A stretch of 64,000 nt of DNA from Bretschneidera sinensis. Its lineage: Eukaryota; Streptophyta; Magnoliopsida; Brassicales; Akaniaceae. A program made the translations under genes and the position numbers. Below the pieces are notes generated by a model, which saw only the letters and a list, made by a program, of their open reading frames with translations, ran no database searches and was not told the DNA's origin. The stretch is taken from assembly GCA_023935145.1 (NCBI GenBank), contig CM043702.1:108658088-108722087 (forward strand), given 5' to 3'. Every line of letters begins with the position of its first letter. Position 1 is the stretch's first letter. Positions 52,829 to 63,670 of this stretch are shown here, piece by piece.

Positions 52829-54400
52829 ATGCTCCTTAAGAATCTTGCCAAAAAAGCAACTGGCTCCTCTACAGTAGCCACCCAGGCTTTTACTTGCAAC
52901 CAGTATGCCGGTTTCGACCTCACTGCCATTCAGGAACATGTTACCATCAACTAAAACCCTAACGATCTGTCCAATGGATAACCTCGACAAGATCAGTATT
53001 CTTGGTCTAACCAGCCTCCAATGAACCCAAACATCTAGATCCCAACAAGTCAGGATGCTCTAGCCACTCAAAATCTGAGCACTTCTATTACCCAGGGGCA
53101 GTTTGCAAAGCTTACTTAACTCGTGGCCAATCTAGCAGTAAATCTCGGAGAACAAACTAACCCTCCCCTCCACTATCCTTGTAAAGCCCTCGACTTGTGA
53201 GGCATAATAATCTTGATTATCAGGCTCGTAGTCAGTCTAACACCGGGTCAACTCTGAATCCAAAAACAAAATCTTGAGATTGCTTCACTTCTAAAAACTA
53301 CATTGACCTAGATCACAAACTTGAGGAGCTGGATAAGAAAATAGGAGAAGCATTCAAGGGGTAATAATATCCTGGACGAGCTTAGCTCCAATGATCCACC
53401 AGTCACCTAGGACATTCTTAACACCTCTGTCCCATGACACTTTAGGATACCCATTATCAAGGCCTACAACGGCACAACTGACCCCATTCACCCAGACACA
53501 GTACTATATCAGGCCTTCCCTTTGACGCTCGAGAAGGCCACTAGCACATGGTACTATCATCTCAAACTAGTAAGTATAAGTTCTTTCAAGGACCTCAGTC
53601 ATGCCTTTGCCACACAGTTCCTCAACATCAAAAGGCCTTGAAAAACTTTAGAAAGCCTCTTTAGCATCATCTAATGCAAATGAGAGAAATTTTGAGAGTC
53701 TATCTTGAGGTTCAACACTACAACCTAGAATATCTCAAATCTGGATCCGACAATCCAAACTCTTGCTTTCAAAAACAGGCTCAGGTTCTTTCAGCTCTAG
53801 GCTTTCCAAGCATGTCCCTAGGGATATGAATGAAATCCTTGCTTGGGCTGAAGAATACACAATTGCTAAAGATGACCAAGCATTCTAAAGAGAAAGAGAA
53901 TAAGAGAAGTAAAAAGGAAGAGGGAAGTCACTAAGGCTAAGAATCATCCACTGAAGAAACCTCGGTGGGAAGGTAATATCAAGAGGCCTCGACAATATGA
54001 CAGCTATACTCCGTTGAATGCACCTCTGTCCAATATACTAATGAACATCCAAAACCGTGATATTCTCCATTGGCCCCCAAAATTCATATGTTCTGGTGAC
54101 AACAAATACCAATCTAAATGGTGCATGTTTCACAGGGATTATGGCCACAATACCGAGGAACGTAGGGCACTTAAAAATCAGATTGAGACACACATCTGGA
54201 GAGGATACCCGAAAGAATTCATCAATCTTTGTAGCAGAGACCTTTCAAGGAAAAGATTTCAAAGCCTTTTTAGATGGGGTTTCGAGCGTTGGAATACCGA
54301 ACGAGACTTTTAGCATAGTCCGATACAAAGCCCTCAGAGGAATATAAGCCCTCAAAGGGATTAAAGTCTGATAAGGAGCTCAAAAGAAAATAGACAAAAT
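52829..54400 (+). pseudogene. Tat/Ogre-like Gag
   Basis: An ATG at 52829 gives MLLKNLAKKATGSSTVATQ. Further right, in broken frames: IIKAYNGTTDPIHPDTVLYQ, FPLTLEKATSTWYYHL and FATQFLNIKRP (Gag domain), then YTPLNAPLSNILMNIQ, WPPKFICSGDNKYQSKW and CMFHRDYGHNTEERRALK (the zinc-knuckle substitute of this lineage), ending IETHIWRGYPKEFI. Stops are many. Confidence 0.85.
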
Positions 54401-54807
54401 GATAGGCACCATCTAACTACAACAACAAGCATAATCAAAACAATCTATTGAGGACTAGAAAAGCCTATGCTAGGTCAGTAGCATCTGTAAGAGGGCCACA
54501 CAAAAGGGTCGGGACTGAACAAGTGATCGTTTTCACAAACGATAACCTTGAAGGAGTGCAAACACCTTAGATGATGCGGTGGTCATCACCTTTCTCATTG
54601 CGAATTACAATGTGGAGTGGATTCTGGTTGATAATGGGAGTTTAGTAAACATTCTGTACTACGACGCCTTAAAAAAGATGATGCTGGGAGATGATCAGCT
54701 CAAGCCCAATGCCTCTCAATTTTATGGCTTCTTGGGGAACACTATATTCGCTAAATGTAGTATAGTTTTACCTCTGATAATAGGGTCAACACCTTGACAA
54801 ACCATTG
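54401..54807 (+). pseudogene. Tat-like protease, cut by copia LTR
   Basis: The frame 54579-54797 gives MVITFLIANYNVEWILVDNG, SLVNILYYDALKKM and FYGFLGNTIFAKCS with LPLIIGSTP. VDNGS..N.LY is the Tat protease active site (D-N/T-G). It stops within GSTP-QTIV at 54807, where the SIRE-like LTR begins; the remainder of this element is not in the window. Confidence 0.88.
54803..54807. other. five bases before SIRE-like copy 2 LTR (CATTG)
   Basis: The expected left target duplication. Its partner is lost because the right end of the element is truncated. Confidence 0.4.
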
Positions 54808-56007
54808 TGTAGACCATGGTGCAAACTCAAGAGGGGGGTGAATTGGGTTTTTAAAACTTATTGCACAATAAAAAAGTTTTAAATACTTTTTAAGCACAAT
54901 CAAGTGCAGTAAGTATAATAGAGCTAAAAGTAAATAGATAAAGAAGAGAATGCACTAATGCTATTTATAGCGGTTCGGCAATATCGCATTTCTCTGATCC
55001 TACGTCCACTCTCTTCAAGGAACCTTCTTGAAGTAATCCATTAATAACTGGAAAAACTTCATGGGTGTTTCCTAAACTATACGCAGTCTCTTCCGATTAA
55101 GGAAGTCTTTATAAGAAATGTTTAACACTTAAACACTCTAAAAGTTACACGGACTCTTTCTTTTTACAATGATTCAAAATTTATGATTCAAGAACAAGAG
55201 AGATTTTACATTTAATACTCTTACAAAGAAGAAATTATATCTCTTAAAAGTTCAAAACTTTTAAGAATGGCTCATAAACACTTTTGGAAAGCTATGAGAG
55301 AAATAAGTGAGAAGATTTGATGCTCAAGAGTTGTTATCTTCTCTCATTTATGATGGGATTTTATAGTTTAAATGCCTACTAGTCGTTACTCACACCAAAA
55401 TCCCATTTGGGAGTGGTTTAAAGCATTTAATGCTATAAATGGCACTTTGGATTTTGAATTTTTTTTCTTGTTATTTCGAGTATCTAGTCGACTGGATGCT
55501 TGTTCAGTCGACTAGATGATATTTGAAATTCAAACTTTTATGTCAGGTATTTTCATTCAGTCGACGGAATGAATGTTTAGTCAATTAGATTAAGAAGCGT
55601 AGACTTTCTGTCCTTTATTCAGTATTCAGTTGACTGAATGGATTCATTCAGTCAACTGGACTTCATTTCATCGACTGAATGTCTCATTAAGTCGATTGGA
55701 TGACCTGAAACAGAGTTTTCTCTGTTTTCATTTTGTTTTATGAAAAAAAAATCTAGTCAAAACCATTTTGCTAAAAATACTTTAAAATCAAAATAAGATA
55801 TATAGTAAGCTAGGTACTTGAGTAAGAGAGTTACATCATTTAAATTACTATCTTAGTACCTAATCTTGATCTTGAACTTCTCCCAAGGTTGAGTGCTTAG
55901 TTGGTTATCTTTTGAGGAACTGTCTTTACACCTTTGAGCACTTAGATAAATTAATTTGCACAATTTAATATATTTTTATCATCATTAAAATCAAATAAGA
56001 GTCAACA
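54808..56007 (-). repeat. 3' LTR of SIRE-like copy 2
   Basis: Plus-strand ends TGTAGACCATGG and GAGTCAACA, 1200 bp. It is clearly related to, but more diverged from, the two LTRs of copy 1 than those are from each other. It carries eight palindromes at 55492-55705. Confidence 0.92.
55492..55705. repeat. AGTCGACT-type palindrome array, SIRE-like copy 2 LTR
   Basis: TCTAGTCGACTGGATG, TTCAGTCGACTAGATG, TTCAGTCGACGGAATG, TTTAGTCAATTAGATT, TTCAGTTGACTGAATG, TTCAGTCAACTGGAC, TTCATCGACTGAATG and TAAGTCGATTGGATG. Confidence 0.9.
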
Positions 56008-56022
56008 ATCTCCCCTTTTTAA
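56008..56022 (-). other. polypurine tract of SIRE-like copy 2
   Basis: The minus strand reads AAAAAGGGGAGAT before the LTR. Confidence 0.85.
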
Positions 56023-56635
56023 TGATGACAAAGCCATAAGGAGAAAACAGTTTTAAAATCAAGTGTTTGGTTTTTATTGAAATGCAGACAAAGTCGCATT
56101 TATAAGTTATTTTAAATCACTTAAAACACTTAAAGGAGCAAGACTCCCCTTATTGTATGAATACAACAAATTTTTCTATATTTTCTCTTTTTTCTCCCCC
56201 TTTTTGTCGACAGAAGAAAAAGGAGTCCAAAACATCAAAAAAAAAAAAAAAATTCTATATCTCTAGATAGAAAGATAAGGACAATAGAAACTTGTATGTG
56301 AAAATTAAGCTCAAAGAAGAGAGGTTAAGCTCTTCCGAGAAGAACAAAAAATATGGTTATTTATATTCAAATGAAAGCATAGAGAAAATATTAAGTAAAC
56401 ATCCATCATATAAATGATCCTATAAGCTAAAAGTGAGCATCCATACATAAAATCTAAGGCTCCCATAAGCCTAGCAAAAGATACTTAAAAGGTCAAGGCT
56501 CTCATAAGCCAGATATCCTATAAAAGTATGAAAAACTAAAAATACATGAAGGTAAATGAAATATAAATTGCAAATAGTTTTAGAGATTCAAAGATACAAA
56601 AAGATAGATGAAAGAAATCAATGTTCCCAATCGTG
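56023..56635 (-). other. 3' noncoding region of SIRE-like copy 2
   Basis: No frame seen. A second purine tract (AAAAAGGGGGAGAAAAAAGA on the minus strand, about 56186-56206) matches the position of that in copy 1. Confidence 0.6.
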
Positions 56636-57893
56636 ATGAAGAGAAGAAGTAGGAAGAAAAGGACCAAAGAGACGAAGTTGATCTTGAATCTGAGTCATCT
56701 GATCTTGAAGCTGAGCATGTTATCCTTGGACTTCAGAATGAAAGTTTGTAAAATCATCATAAATCGAAGTCATCCCCACTCGCAAGTCATCAAGCTTCAT
56801 GTTAATAGCTTCTTCCATGTTGTTCAGGGTGACTTGGAGACTAGCTAATGCTTGAAGGAAGTCAGCTTGTGAACTAGCACCAGCTGTGCATTCTTGACCT
56901 CTAACAAGTTGCCAAGGACCCCTAGGAACACCCTGTTCCTTTTCTGCCACCTCAACTAGCTCATCCTCATTTGAGATGTGAATGTTTTGGCTAGGCTTGG
57001 AAACTACAAAGTTATCCTTGATAGAAGATACATTAATAACATCCGACATATCAATATCCTTAGATTCATTTTTTAGGAAGTGGAATCTCGAAATGTTTCA
57101 AGGTAAGAGTTATGAGCATCCCATATGGTAGACACCAGTGTTGCCCCCATTACCGAATATCAAATTACTCATAAAGAGAGGGTATAGGCTGTAGGGATTA
57201 CCTGTCTTAAGACAGTAAATCAGGACAATGTCCAGTTTAGATGGGCAGTTATTACTACCTAGCCTTGGATTAATAGTCTAGTTGACAATAAGATTTAGAA
57301 TCCTAGAGTCTAAAGACAGGTCTGGATAGGTGTTATAGGTTTGGATGCCATAAATATAGTTTGGGTCTCCCTTGATAACTCCACAGGCGTTTTCATGGTC
57401 AAAGTCAAGAGGCCAACCATCCCCTACCCATTTGACACCTTCAGTAGGTAATTTCAGGATTTTTAGCAAAAGACTTGTTGACACAGTAAACTCCCTTCCT
57501 ATAACCATGGTTGAGAACCCTACGGATGTTAGGATTGGGTTAAACCATGTTGGTATAAAATTGGTGGATAAGTTTAGGGTAGTATTTTCCGTTGATTTTC
57601 ACTAAAGGTTTCCATCCTAGTCTATGAAACAGGGGTTCTATGTCAAAATTGCCAAACCTAATAGAGCCAAAATCTACAAGTCTACCAAGTATTATTTCTA
57701 TAACTCTTATCCATGAATCATACATCTCCTTGGCATCCTCATTTTAGAAATGTGACACATCCAAATTCTCACTATTTGGAATGCTTGCTTCCCCTTCTAT
57801 TACTTTTCCCTTGTCTGATTGAGAAACTTTGCGCTTCCTTCTTGTAGGATTATCTTTTCTAGAATAGACCTTTTTCAAATGCTTCCCCTCCAT
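56636..57893 (-). pseudogene. third ORF of SIRE-like copy 2 (plant transposon-domain-like)
   Basis: ATG at 57893: MEGKHLKKVYSRKDNPTRRK with a basic, nuclear-signal-like stretch RRKRKVSQSDKGK. Then IEIILGRLVDFGSIRFGNFD, LFHRLGWKPLVKINGKYYPK and LIHQFYTNMV, resembling PF20167-like 'putative plant transposon protein' sequence. After stops it continues LKILKLPTEGVKWVGDGW and a C-terminal coiled segment with QALASLQVTLNNMEEAIN. It matches copy 1's third ORF: GRYVDFNSIRNANFDVLP against GRLVDFGSIRFGNFDIEP. Confidence 0.6.
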
Positions 57894-58650
57894 TTGACAT
57901 TGTGATAGAATAGGATAAAGGACTTAAATTGCAGCGTGAAGGGGGTTTTGAAGGATTTAAGAAAATGATGAATTTTATATCAAAATCGCAAAAAAATGGA
58001 ATATAAGTAGTGGGTAAGTGTTTTTAGAATGAATTGGAGAGAAATCTTGAGAGATTTGGTCAAATTTGAGAGAGAGAGAGAGAGAGGACAAAGAGACATG
58101 GGTTTTCGAAAAAACGAGATATGGAGGAGAATTGAAAATGAAGAGATTGTAACTGATGGATAACGCTCAAATAGCAGTTAGAAGTTGGCTTTAAAGAGAA
58201 ATTGAAAAGATTTTGAGAGAGGGGAGATGAAACAATTGAGTTTTTTGAAAAAAATAAGTGAAATGACAAAAAAATTGAGAGGATATTTATAAAAGCGCAC
58301 GTTCAGTCAACTGGGTCCTTCCTTAGTCATTTAATTTTCTAAAATCACGGATGTTCAGTCGACTGTATCCTTTATTTAGTCGACTGTATGAGGTCATTGA
58401 GTCAGTTGGATAAGCGTTCAGTTAGCTCAATGAAAGATAGAGAGTTCGGGCTTGAATCAAATGAGGGTTCAGTCGACTAAAGAGTTGGTTTAGTCAACTT
58501 ATTGAAGATTTTTCTTTATTCAGTCGATTGGATCAGGATTCTAAAAGAAAAATCTGAACTCCAGTATGAAATTTTTTTTTGGAAGTTTGATTTTCTTTAT
58601 GCCATCATTAAGTGAGGGAAACATCAAATGAGAGTTAATGTTCATTTACT
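57894..58650 (-). other. spacer upstream of third ORF: GA repeat and palindrome array
   Basis: No gene seen. A GA run at 58069-58085 and nine AGTCGACT-type palindromes at 58298-58535. The same pair of features precedes the third ORF in copy 1, so the spacer may serve as a promoter for it. Confidence 0.6.
58298..58535. repeat. AGTCGACT-type palindrome array upstream of third ORF
   Basis: TTCAGTCAACTGGGTC, CTTAGTCATTTAATT, TTCAGTCGACTGTATC, TTTAGTCGACTGTATG, GAGTCAGTTGGATA, TTCAGTTAGCTCAATG, TTCAGTCGACTAAAG, TTTAGTCAACTTATTG and TTCAGTCGATTGGATC. Confidence 0.88.
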
Positions 58651-58659
58651 CAATGGAAT

Positions 58660-59226
58660 TTATGTAGATGATGAATATGAATGCAATTGATGACATATAC
58701 ATTCATAATTTTCCATGCCCATTAGCAATCTAATTCTACAAAAAGTATCTTCATTCAAAGGCTTAATAAGGACATCAACAATTTGATCATCAGTAGGTAT
58801 AAATTCAAGTTTGATATCACATCTTTTAGCATGATCTCTTATGAAATGATGTCTAATCTTAATGTGTTTGGTTCTAGAATGTTGAATTGGAATTTCGGTT
58901 AGGCTGATAGCACTAGTGTTATCACATAAAATTGGAATATTTTGAAAACACATGCCATAGTCTTCTAGTTGCTGTTTTATCCATAAAACTTGTGCGCAAC
59001 AACTACCGGCGGCCATATATTTCACTTTGGCGGTTGATAGTGCAACTGAATTTTGTTTCTTTGAAAACCAAGAAGTTAACATAGCACCTTGAAATTAGCA
59101 TGTTTCAATAATAATTTTTCTTTCAATCCTACAACTAGAAAAATCAGCATCCGAGTGCCTAACAAGTTCAAAAGGTGATTTTCTTAAATACCATAAACCT
59201 AGATTTTGAGTACCATTCAAATACCT
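58660..59226 (-). pseudogene. SIRE-like copy 2 RNase H
   Basis: The frame 59082-58660: MLTSWFSKKQNSVALSTAKV, QVLWIKQQLEDYGMCFQNIP, CDNTSAISLTEIPIQHSRTK, HIKIRHHFIRDHAKRCDIKL and TDDQIVDVLIKPLNEDTFCR. This is the copia RNase H C-terminal half with its standard KHI..RHHF.RD and D..TK.L-like end. The first half lies upstream in broken form to 59226. Confidence 0.9.
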
Positions 59227-59436
59227 TTAAATTCTTTTAACAATAATAAGATAAGAGTCCTTAGGATTAGCTTGGAATCTTGCACATATGCATACACTAA
59301 ACATTCTTAGGCACCTAAAATTTCTTGAGTCCTTTGGGGTTAGTCCTAGAAAATACGACTTCTTTAGGGACTCATACTTTCTTAACATTATAAGGATGTC
59401 TTGAATATGCATGTCTATCATTCCTTGGATGAACAT
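59227..59436 (-). pseudogene. fusion frame across the copy 2 deletion: Gag linker to RNase H
   Basis: Open for 69 codons. The first half (LRKYESLKKSYFLGLTPKDS) corresponds to 30950-30880 of copy 1 at the Gag-protease linker, the second half (CARFQANPKDSYLIIVKRI) to the RNase H start at 28340. The join falls at about 59300-59310. Protease, integrase and RT (about 2.5 kb) are gone and the frame stays open through the join. Confidence 0.88.
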
Positions 59437-59761
59437 TCCTAGGATACATGTTTATAGCATAGGAATTATGAACAAACATTTTATCTTTAGGGTATGCATG
59501 ATAGTTATTTCTAGGATATGCATTCCTAGCATATGCATTTCTTGAATATGTATTTCTAAGATGAATATACATATGTGCATAAGTATTTCTAGGATTTCTA
59601 TTCCTAGCATGGGCATTTGAATTCTTTGCATTGGAATTGAAATTTGTGTTCTTAGGCTTCTTAACATTTTTAAAAGGAACATTTTTAACATTGCTAAGAG
59701 CCTTAGAAGTGGATGGTTCATTTACACAATTTGCTTTCACAAAGATAGTCTCATTAAATCT
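59372..59761 (-). pseudogene. SIRE-like copy 2 Gag linker with (Y)xRN repeats
   Basis: The frame from 59740 has CVNEPSTSKALSNVKNVPF then AHARNRNPRNTYAHMY, NTYSRNAYARNAYPRNN, YAINMYPRNVHPRNDRH. About ten RN units against fewer in copy 1. DNA repeat unit about 18 bp. Confidence 0.85.
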
Positions 59762-60154
59762 TTACGTGTCTAATGGAGAATAACCCAATCCATATTTTTC
59801 TCCACTCATTCTTTGGTTAGATAACACTTCATCTAGTTTTTCTTTTCCAAGAACAATCCTAGATATAGTGCTATTTAACTCCATCATGTTATTTTTCAAA
59901 TCATCATTTTCATTTTTCAAAGAGTCAGGTGATGAGTTTTTAAGCTCTAAAGAAAGTTTTTCTTTTTCTTCTTTTAAAGTTTTCATCTCTTTAGAGTGGG
60001 ATGCGACTAGCTTTTTGAGAGCTCCATTTCTAGAATCAAATTTCTTTAATTCCATATTCATTTCATTTATTGTCTCAATCAATTCCTCATTACTACTATC
60101 AATATCATTAGTGGGGGAAGAACCAGTTACCTCACTTTCTTCATCGATTGCCAT
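59762..60154 (-). pseudogene. SIRE-like copy 2 Gag coiled-coil region
   Basis: Open for 130 codons: MAIDEESEVTGSSPTNDID, LIETINEMNMELKKFDSRN, HSKEMKTLKEEKEKLSLEL, SLKNENDDLKNNMMELN and RIVLGKEKLDEVLSNQRM. Longer than the equivalent in copy 1, which has lost the SLKNENDDLKNNMMEL part. Upstream of 60154 the match to copy 1 ends. Confidence 0.85.
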
Positions 60155-60440
60155 TTGTGTAGATCTCTAATCCCAATACTAAATCAAAGTCATCCATACT
60201 TGCGGCTGTGAAATTGACTGGCCCTTTCCATGGACCCCTCTTTGCCACACCCACAATTATTTGGGCCTCAGAGTTCACGACTTTTAATCGACCAAAATCA
60301 CGCTCAAGCTTTAAGTGCAATCTTTGAGCTTCCAAGGCAAAGATGAAGTTATGGGAGGCCCTCATATCTACTAAGGCCCTTGTGGCTTTCCCAATCATTC
60401 ATAAATCTACATACATGAGTCCTATCATGGGTGCCTTTTT
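60155..60440 (-). pseudogene. chromovirus 3 protease, truncated
   Basis: Reads IGKATRALVDMRASHNFIF (active site D-M-R for D-T/S-G, so inactive), LHLKLERDFGRLKVVNSEAQ, GVAKRGPWKGPVNF and DDFDLVLGLEIY, then ends at the junction with SIRE-like copy 2. LVLGLE is the flap-side ILG motif before the protease end. Confidence 0.85.
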
Positions 60441-61575
60441 ATTCTCCCCAAGTTATCTATTCAGGTCATTCAAAAATTGAAGTACCCCCCATCATTAAGG
60501 GTTGATCTTCCTCTTCACTCCCTTATTCTTAATATGTCTCAGAGCCTATCACTTGTAAGGCACTCAGGGCTGCTTTGTGTGGGTAGTTAGCTACTCGATG
60601 GGGCCCATTACGTAAAAAAAAACTCTAGTGATTTTGGCTTACCAGCCTCTAAGTTGGATGCTCTTGAAGAATATCCTTTTTTGGAATTGAATAAGGGTCT
60701 TCTGTCACTTCTTATATTCGTGGGCTTATCCGTCTTAGCCAACTTCACTCCGCTTTGAGCTACAATAGATAAGTCATTCTTCCAATTGAGTGGGTTCTTT
60801 GAGTATTTATTTAACCTTTCTGTGGTAGTCATGGTGGTGGCCAAATCTTGAAATTTTTGCCTTTGAAGTTCAAACCTGGCCAACTTTTGAACCCTTCAGG
60901 AAAATAGAACATCTTATCCTTCTCTAACATGTCTCAGATGTCAAACATTAGTCCCAAGAATTCCTTCACGTAGTCTCGAACACTGCCTGTTTGATTCAAT
61001 TCTGGAAGCTTTTGCCGAGCTATGTATTCTACATTTTTGAGGAAGAATTGATTCTTTAACTCTCGTTTCAAGTCCTCCTAAGTGTCGATGGTGCATTTAG
61101 GATGTCATCGTATTTTCCCTGCCACCCTAGTTTACCATCACCTGACAAATACATCACAACCATTGACATTTTTCCCTATTTAGAGTCTACCCGAATAGCT
61201 TGAAAATACTGCTCAATATCAAAGAGAAAATTTTCCAATGCCTTCACATCGTGAACACCTTCATATCGATGAGGCTTAGGGATCTTCACCCTTCCTCTAT
61301 CTAAGGTTCCAGTCCTGTTATTGCCTACTTCTCTTATCAATAAATTGACTATTTTTGTTCAACTCCCCAATCTCATTGCGAAGGGTGTCCACCATATCTT
61401 TGACACCATCAATGAGCACACTCACTGCTTCAGAAAACTCCATATGTGAGGTTTCAAGCTCTATTGACCATACATCAAGGGATCTGAAGTTTGACAATAG
61501 TGCCTCAAGCTCAATCATCTCTGCCTCCAACTCCCCCAACCATTGAGAGTCCTCTATACAGTGGGTAAATACCAT
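60441..61575 (-). pseudogene. chromovirus 3 Gag
   Basis: A start ATG at 61575 (MVFTHCIEDSQWLGELEAEM) opens a coiled-coil N-terminus. Then, in broken frames, DLKRELKNQFFLKNVEYIAR, TGSVRDYVKEFLGLMFDI and LQRQKFQDLATTMTTTERL (Gag domain), and a Lys/Arg-rich stretch (RSDRRPLFNSKKGYS). A zinc knuckle near 60590-60570 reads as GPHRVANYPHK; its Cys residues are lost. Confidence 0.82.
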
Positions 61576-61604
61576 GGTTGCAGTATCCCAAAAAATTGAG
61601 TTAT

Positions 61605-61616
61605 GCTTTGATACCA
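61605..61616 (-). other. primer binding site of chromovirus 3
   Basis: The minus strand reads TGGTATCAAAGC, an initiator-Met tRNA-type site, two bases from the LTR end. Confidence 0.9.
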
Positions 61617-61837
61617 ACTATCACAGTCCTAGCAGTTTCGCTCGAATGTGTAGGCTTGTGAGACACTTGACTTGGTCTCCACCAAGCAAGTCAACCATGC
61701 TCACTCAGATAGTTTTAAGACTTACACACTTTGTAAGCGAAAAGGAAAACATTAGTCACAAAATGATAACACATAATGAGCAAATAATCAAGGAACACCA
61801 AATATGGGTAACGCTTAATGAGCACATATGAAGCAAC

Positions 61838-62170
61838 AACCGATGTGCCCGGAGGCGTGCACCAAGCTCAAGAAACACACACAACATACAGGCGTGCCCT
61901 AGGGCACACACCTCAATAATAAGCACATAATGTCCCTAATGGCCAACAACACACAATCAATTTAAAGCGCATGAAGGTAAAATGGTTTCATTTATTGATG
62001 CACATTACAAGCACGTTGTTGGGGCAAGAGGCACCACCAAGCAATGCGTAGGGCAACATAATAGTTATGACCAATGGGCACCTAGCCCACCCCCTAAAGA
62101 GTTTTAAGTCATTTTGGGCTTTAGCACAAGGAGACATCACTTATGCTTGATCCATAATAATTATGAAATA
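61838..62170. repeat. first copy of long LTR direct repeat (offset about 1.5 kb)
   Basis: ACCGATGTGCCC, GTTGTTGGGGCAAGAGGC, CAAGCAATG, CCACCCCCTAAAGAG and TTAAGTCATTTTGGGCTTT recur in the same order at 63351-63670 (ACCGATGTGTCC, GTTGTTTTGGGGCAAGGGGG, TAAGCAATG, TCACCCCCTAAAGAT, TTAAGTCATTTTGGCCTTT). Confidence 0.82.
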
Positions 62171-62279
62171 AAAAATAAAAAGAAAATAAAAAATTACAAA
62201 ATTTCCACTAGGCACAAACACTACAAATAGGCATAGGGCGTGTGGCTATGTGCATGGTACAAGGCCCTGAACAAGCATG

Positions 62280-62445
62280 AACCATGACACCGAACACACA
62301 TTGACGCATGCTGCTGCATGAACACTGCCTATTGTGTGCACACTGCCTACTGTGGGCACACTACTGCATGCACACTGCCTACCATGTGCGCACTACTGCA
62401 TACAGACTGCTTACCACATGCACACTACTACATGCACACTATCAT
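62280..62445. repeat. short tandem repeat ACTGCCTACCATGTGCACACTACTGCATGC
   Basis: Five or more imperfect units with GCACACTACTGCATGC and ACTGCCTAC cores, spaced about 19-38 bp. Confidence 0.85.
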
Positions 62446-63350
62446 AGTTCACCAAATTATCCCTAGACTACACTAAGACTTCTCTAAGTCAAGGTCAGCC
62501 TAATTTTCAAATTGCGTTTCACCCCAAGAATGTTTTGAGAACAACACAATGAGACCACAAAGAACACATAATTCATTTGTGAATCTCAATTCTCATTTAA
62601 CAAGAACCATTCGTTCGCTTTCATACAACAATGGCTTAACTCAATGCTTGTCCACTACCAAGCACGCATACTAATTTCCTCATACTCGATTGATATAGAA
62701 GTTCTTTTGATCAACCGCACCATATGTCAAGAAAAGACAATGTATTCGACCCATAAATGAGGGACGCTTGCTCTTTCCACAAGACAAAAGCCAAGCCCAA
62801 CTCGATCCATAAGACATCATAAAAATGTCTTATCTTTGACATCTATGCATGCCACTTTCTTATGGACTTGCAACCTCTTTGCCATACTCGCTCACCAACA
62901 CAATGCTACCAAACATCATCTTGCTTACAAGAATGTGGCCCAACAACCACAAGAGTTCTACCAGAGAACTCAAATCATCTGAAGGGTCCTAACATGCATA
63001 ATAGGATGCTAAACAATACACAATGTCGCCCTTATTATGCTTCTGACCATCATGCTAGCCCACTAGCATATCAAAGCTAATAGCCCATCAAAGTGCCTCA
63101 ATGCCTCATGAAACACACACATTTGCTTGCCCATTTAATGCCAAGTGACAAGCCAATAATGACCCCAATAGCGAATCTAGGGTCGAACCCTCTGCCATAG
63201 AACCAGTGCACAATATTGGTATTTTCTGCTCCACCAATATTGTCCATTAAGCTTCCTACTTTATGGAGACTGTAGTCACCCATTTAGATGCCTTAGAACC
63301 TGCACACCAAGTTTCCTTAGGTGGCTCACTTAGTACGCACACATGCCACA

Positions 63351-63670
63351 ACCGATGTGTCCATATACGTCATTGGGATTTTAGAGAGTCGACACCATAT
63401 TATCCCTCTCCAAAGTGCATTAACACATGAATACATAAGCAATATGTTGTTTTGGGGCAAGGGGGAAACATTAAGCAATGTTCACAATAATCTCATTTAG
63501 GAAGCTCTTCGACACGTAGAAGCTCCCCAACACCTAAGCTGCTCGACACCCAAGCAAGCAGCTTGACACCTAAGCTGTTCGACACTAGTGAGCACTGAAG
63601 TCACCCCCTAAAGATCCTTAAGTCATTTTGGCCTTTGCTAGGAGGAAACATCCTTGACGCTTGAGCCATC
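63351..63670. repeat. second copy of long LTR direct repeat
   Basis: Partner of 61838-62170. It holds an extra 80-bp segment with GAAGCTCTTCGACACG-type motifs (63500-63590). Confidence 0.82.

Larger units (their letters stand above)
54808..60154 (-). mobile_element. SIRE-like copia copy 2, internally deleted and truncated
   Basis: The left LTR 54808-56007, polypurine tract, third ORF and RNase H are in place. A deletion joins RNase H to the Gag linker (about 59300), removing protease, integrase and RT. The 5' end is cut at about 60154, where a Galadriel-like chromovirus begins. Same family as 14632-33924. Confidence 0.9.

Noticed and set aside
62862..63283. Two small frames near the right edge
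   Set aside because: Inside the chromovirus 3 LTR; no motifs.
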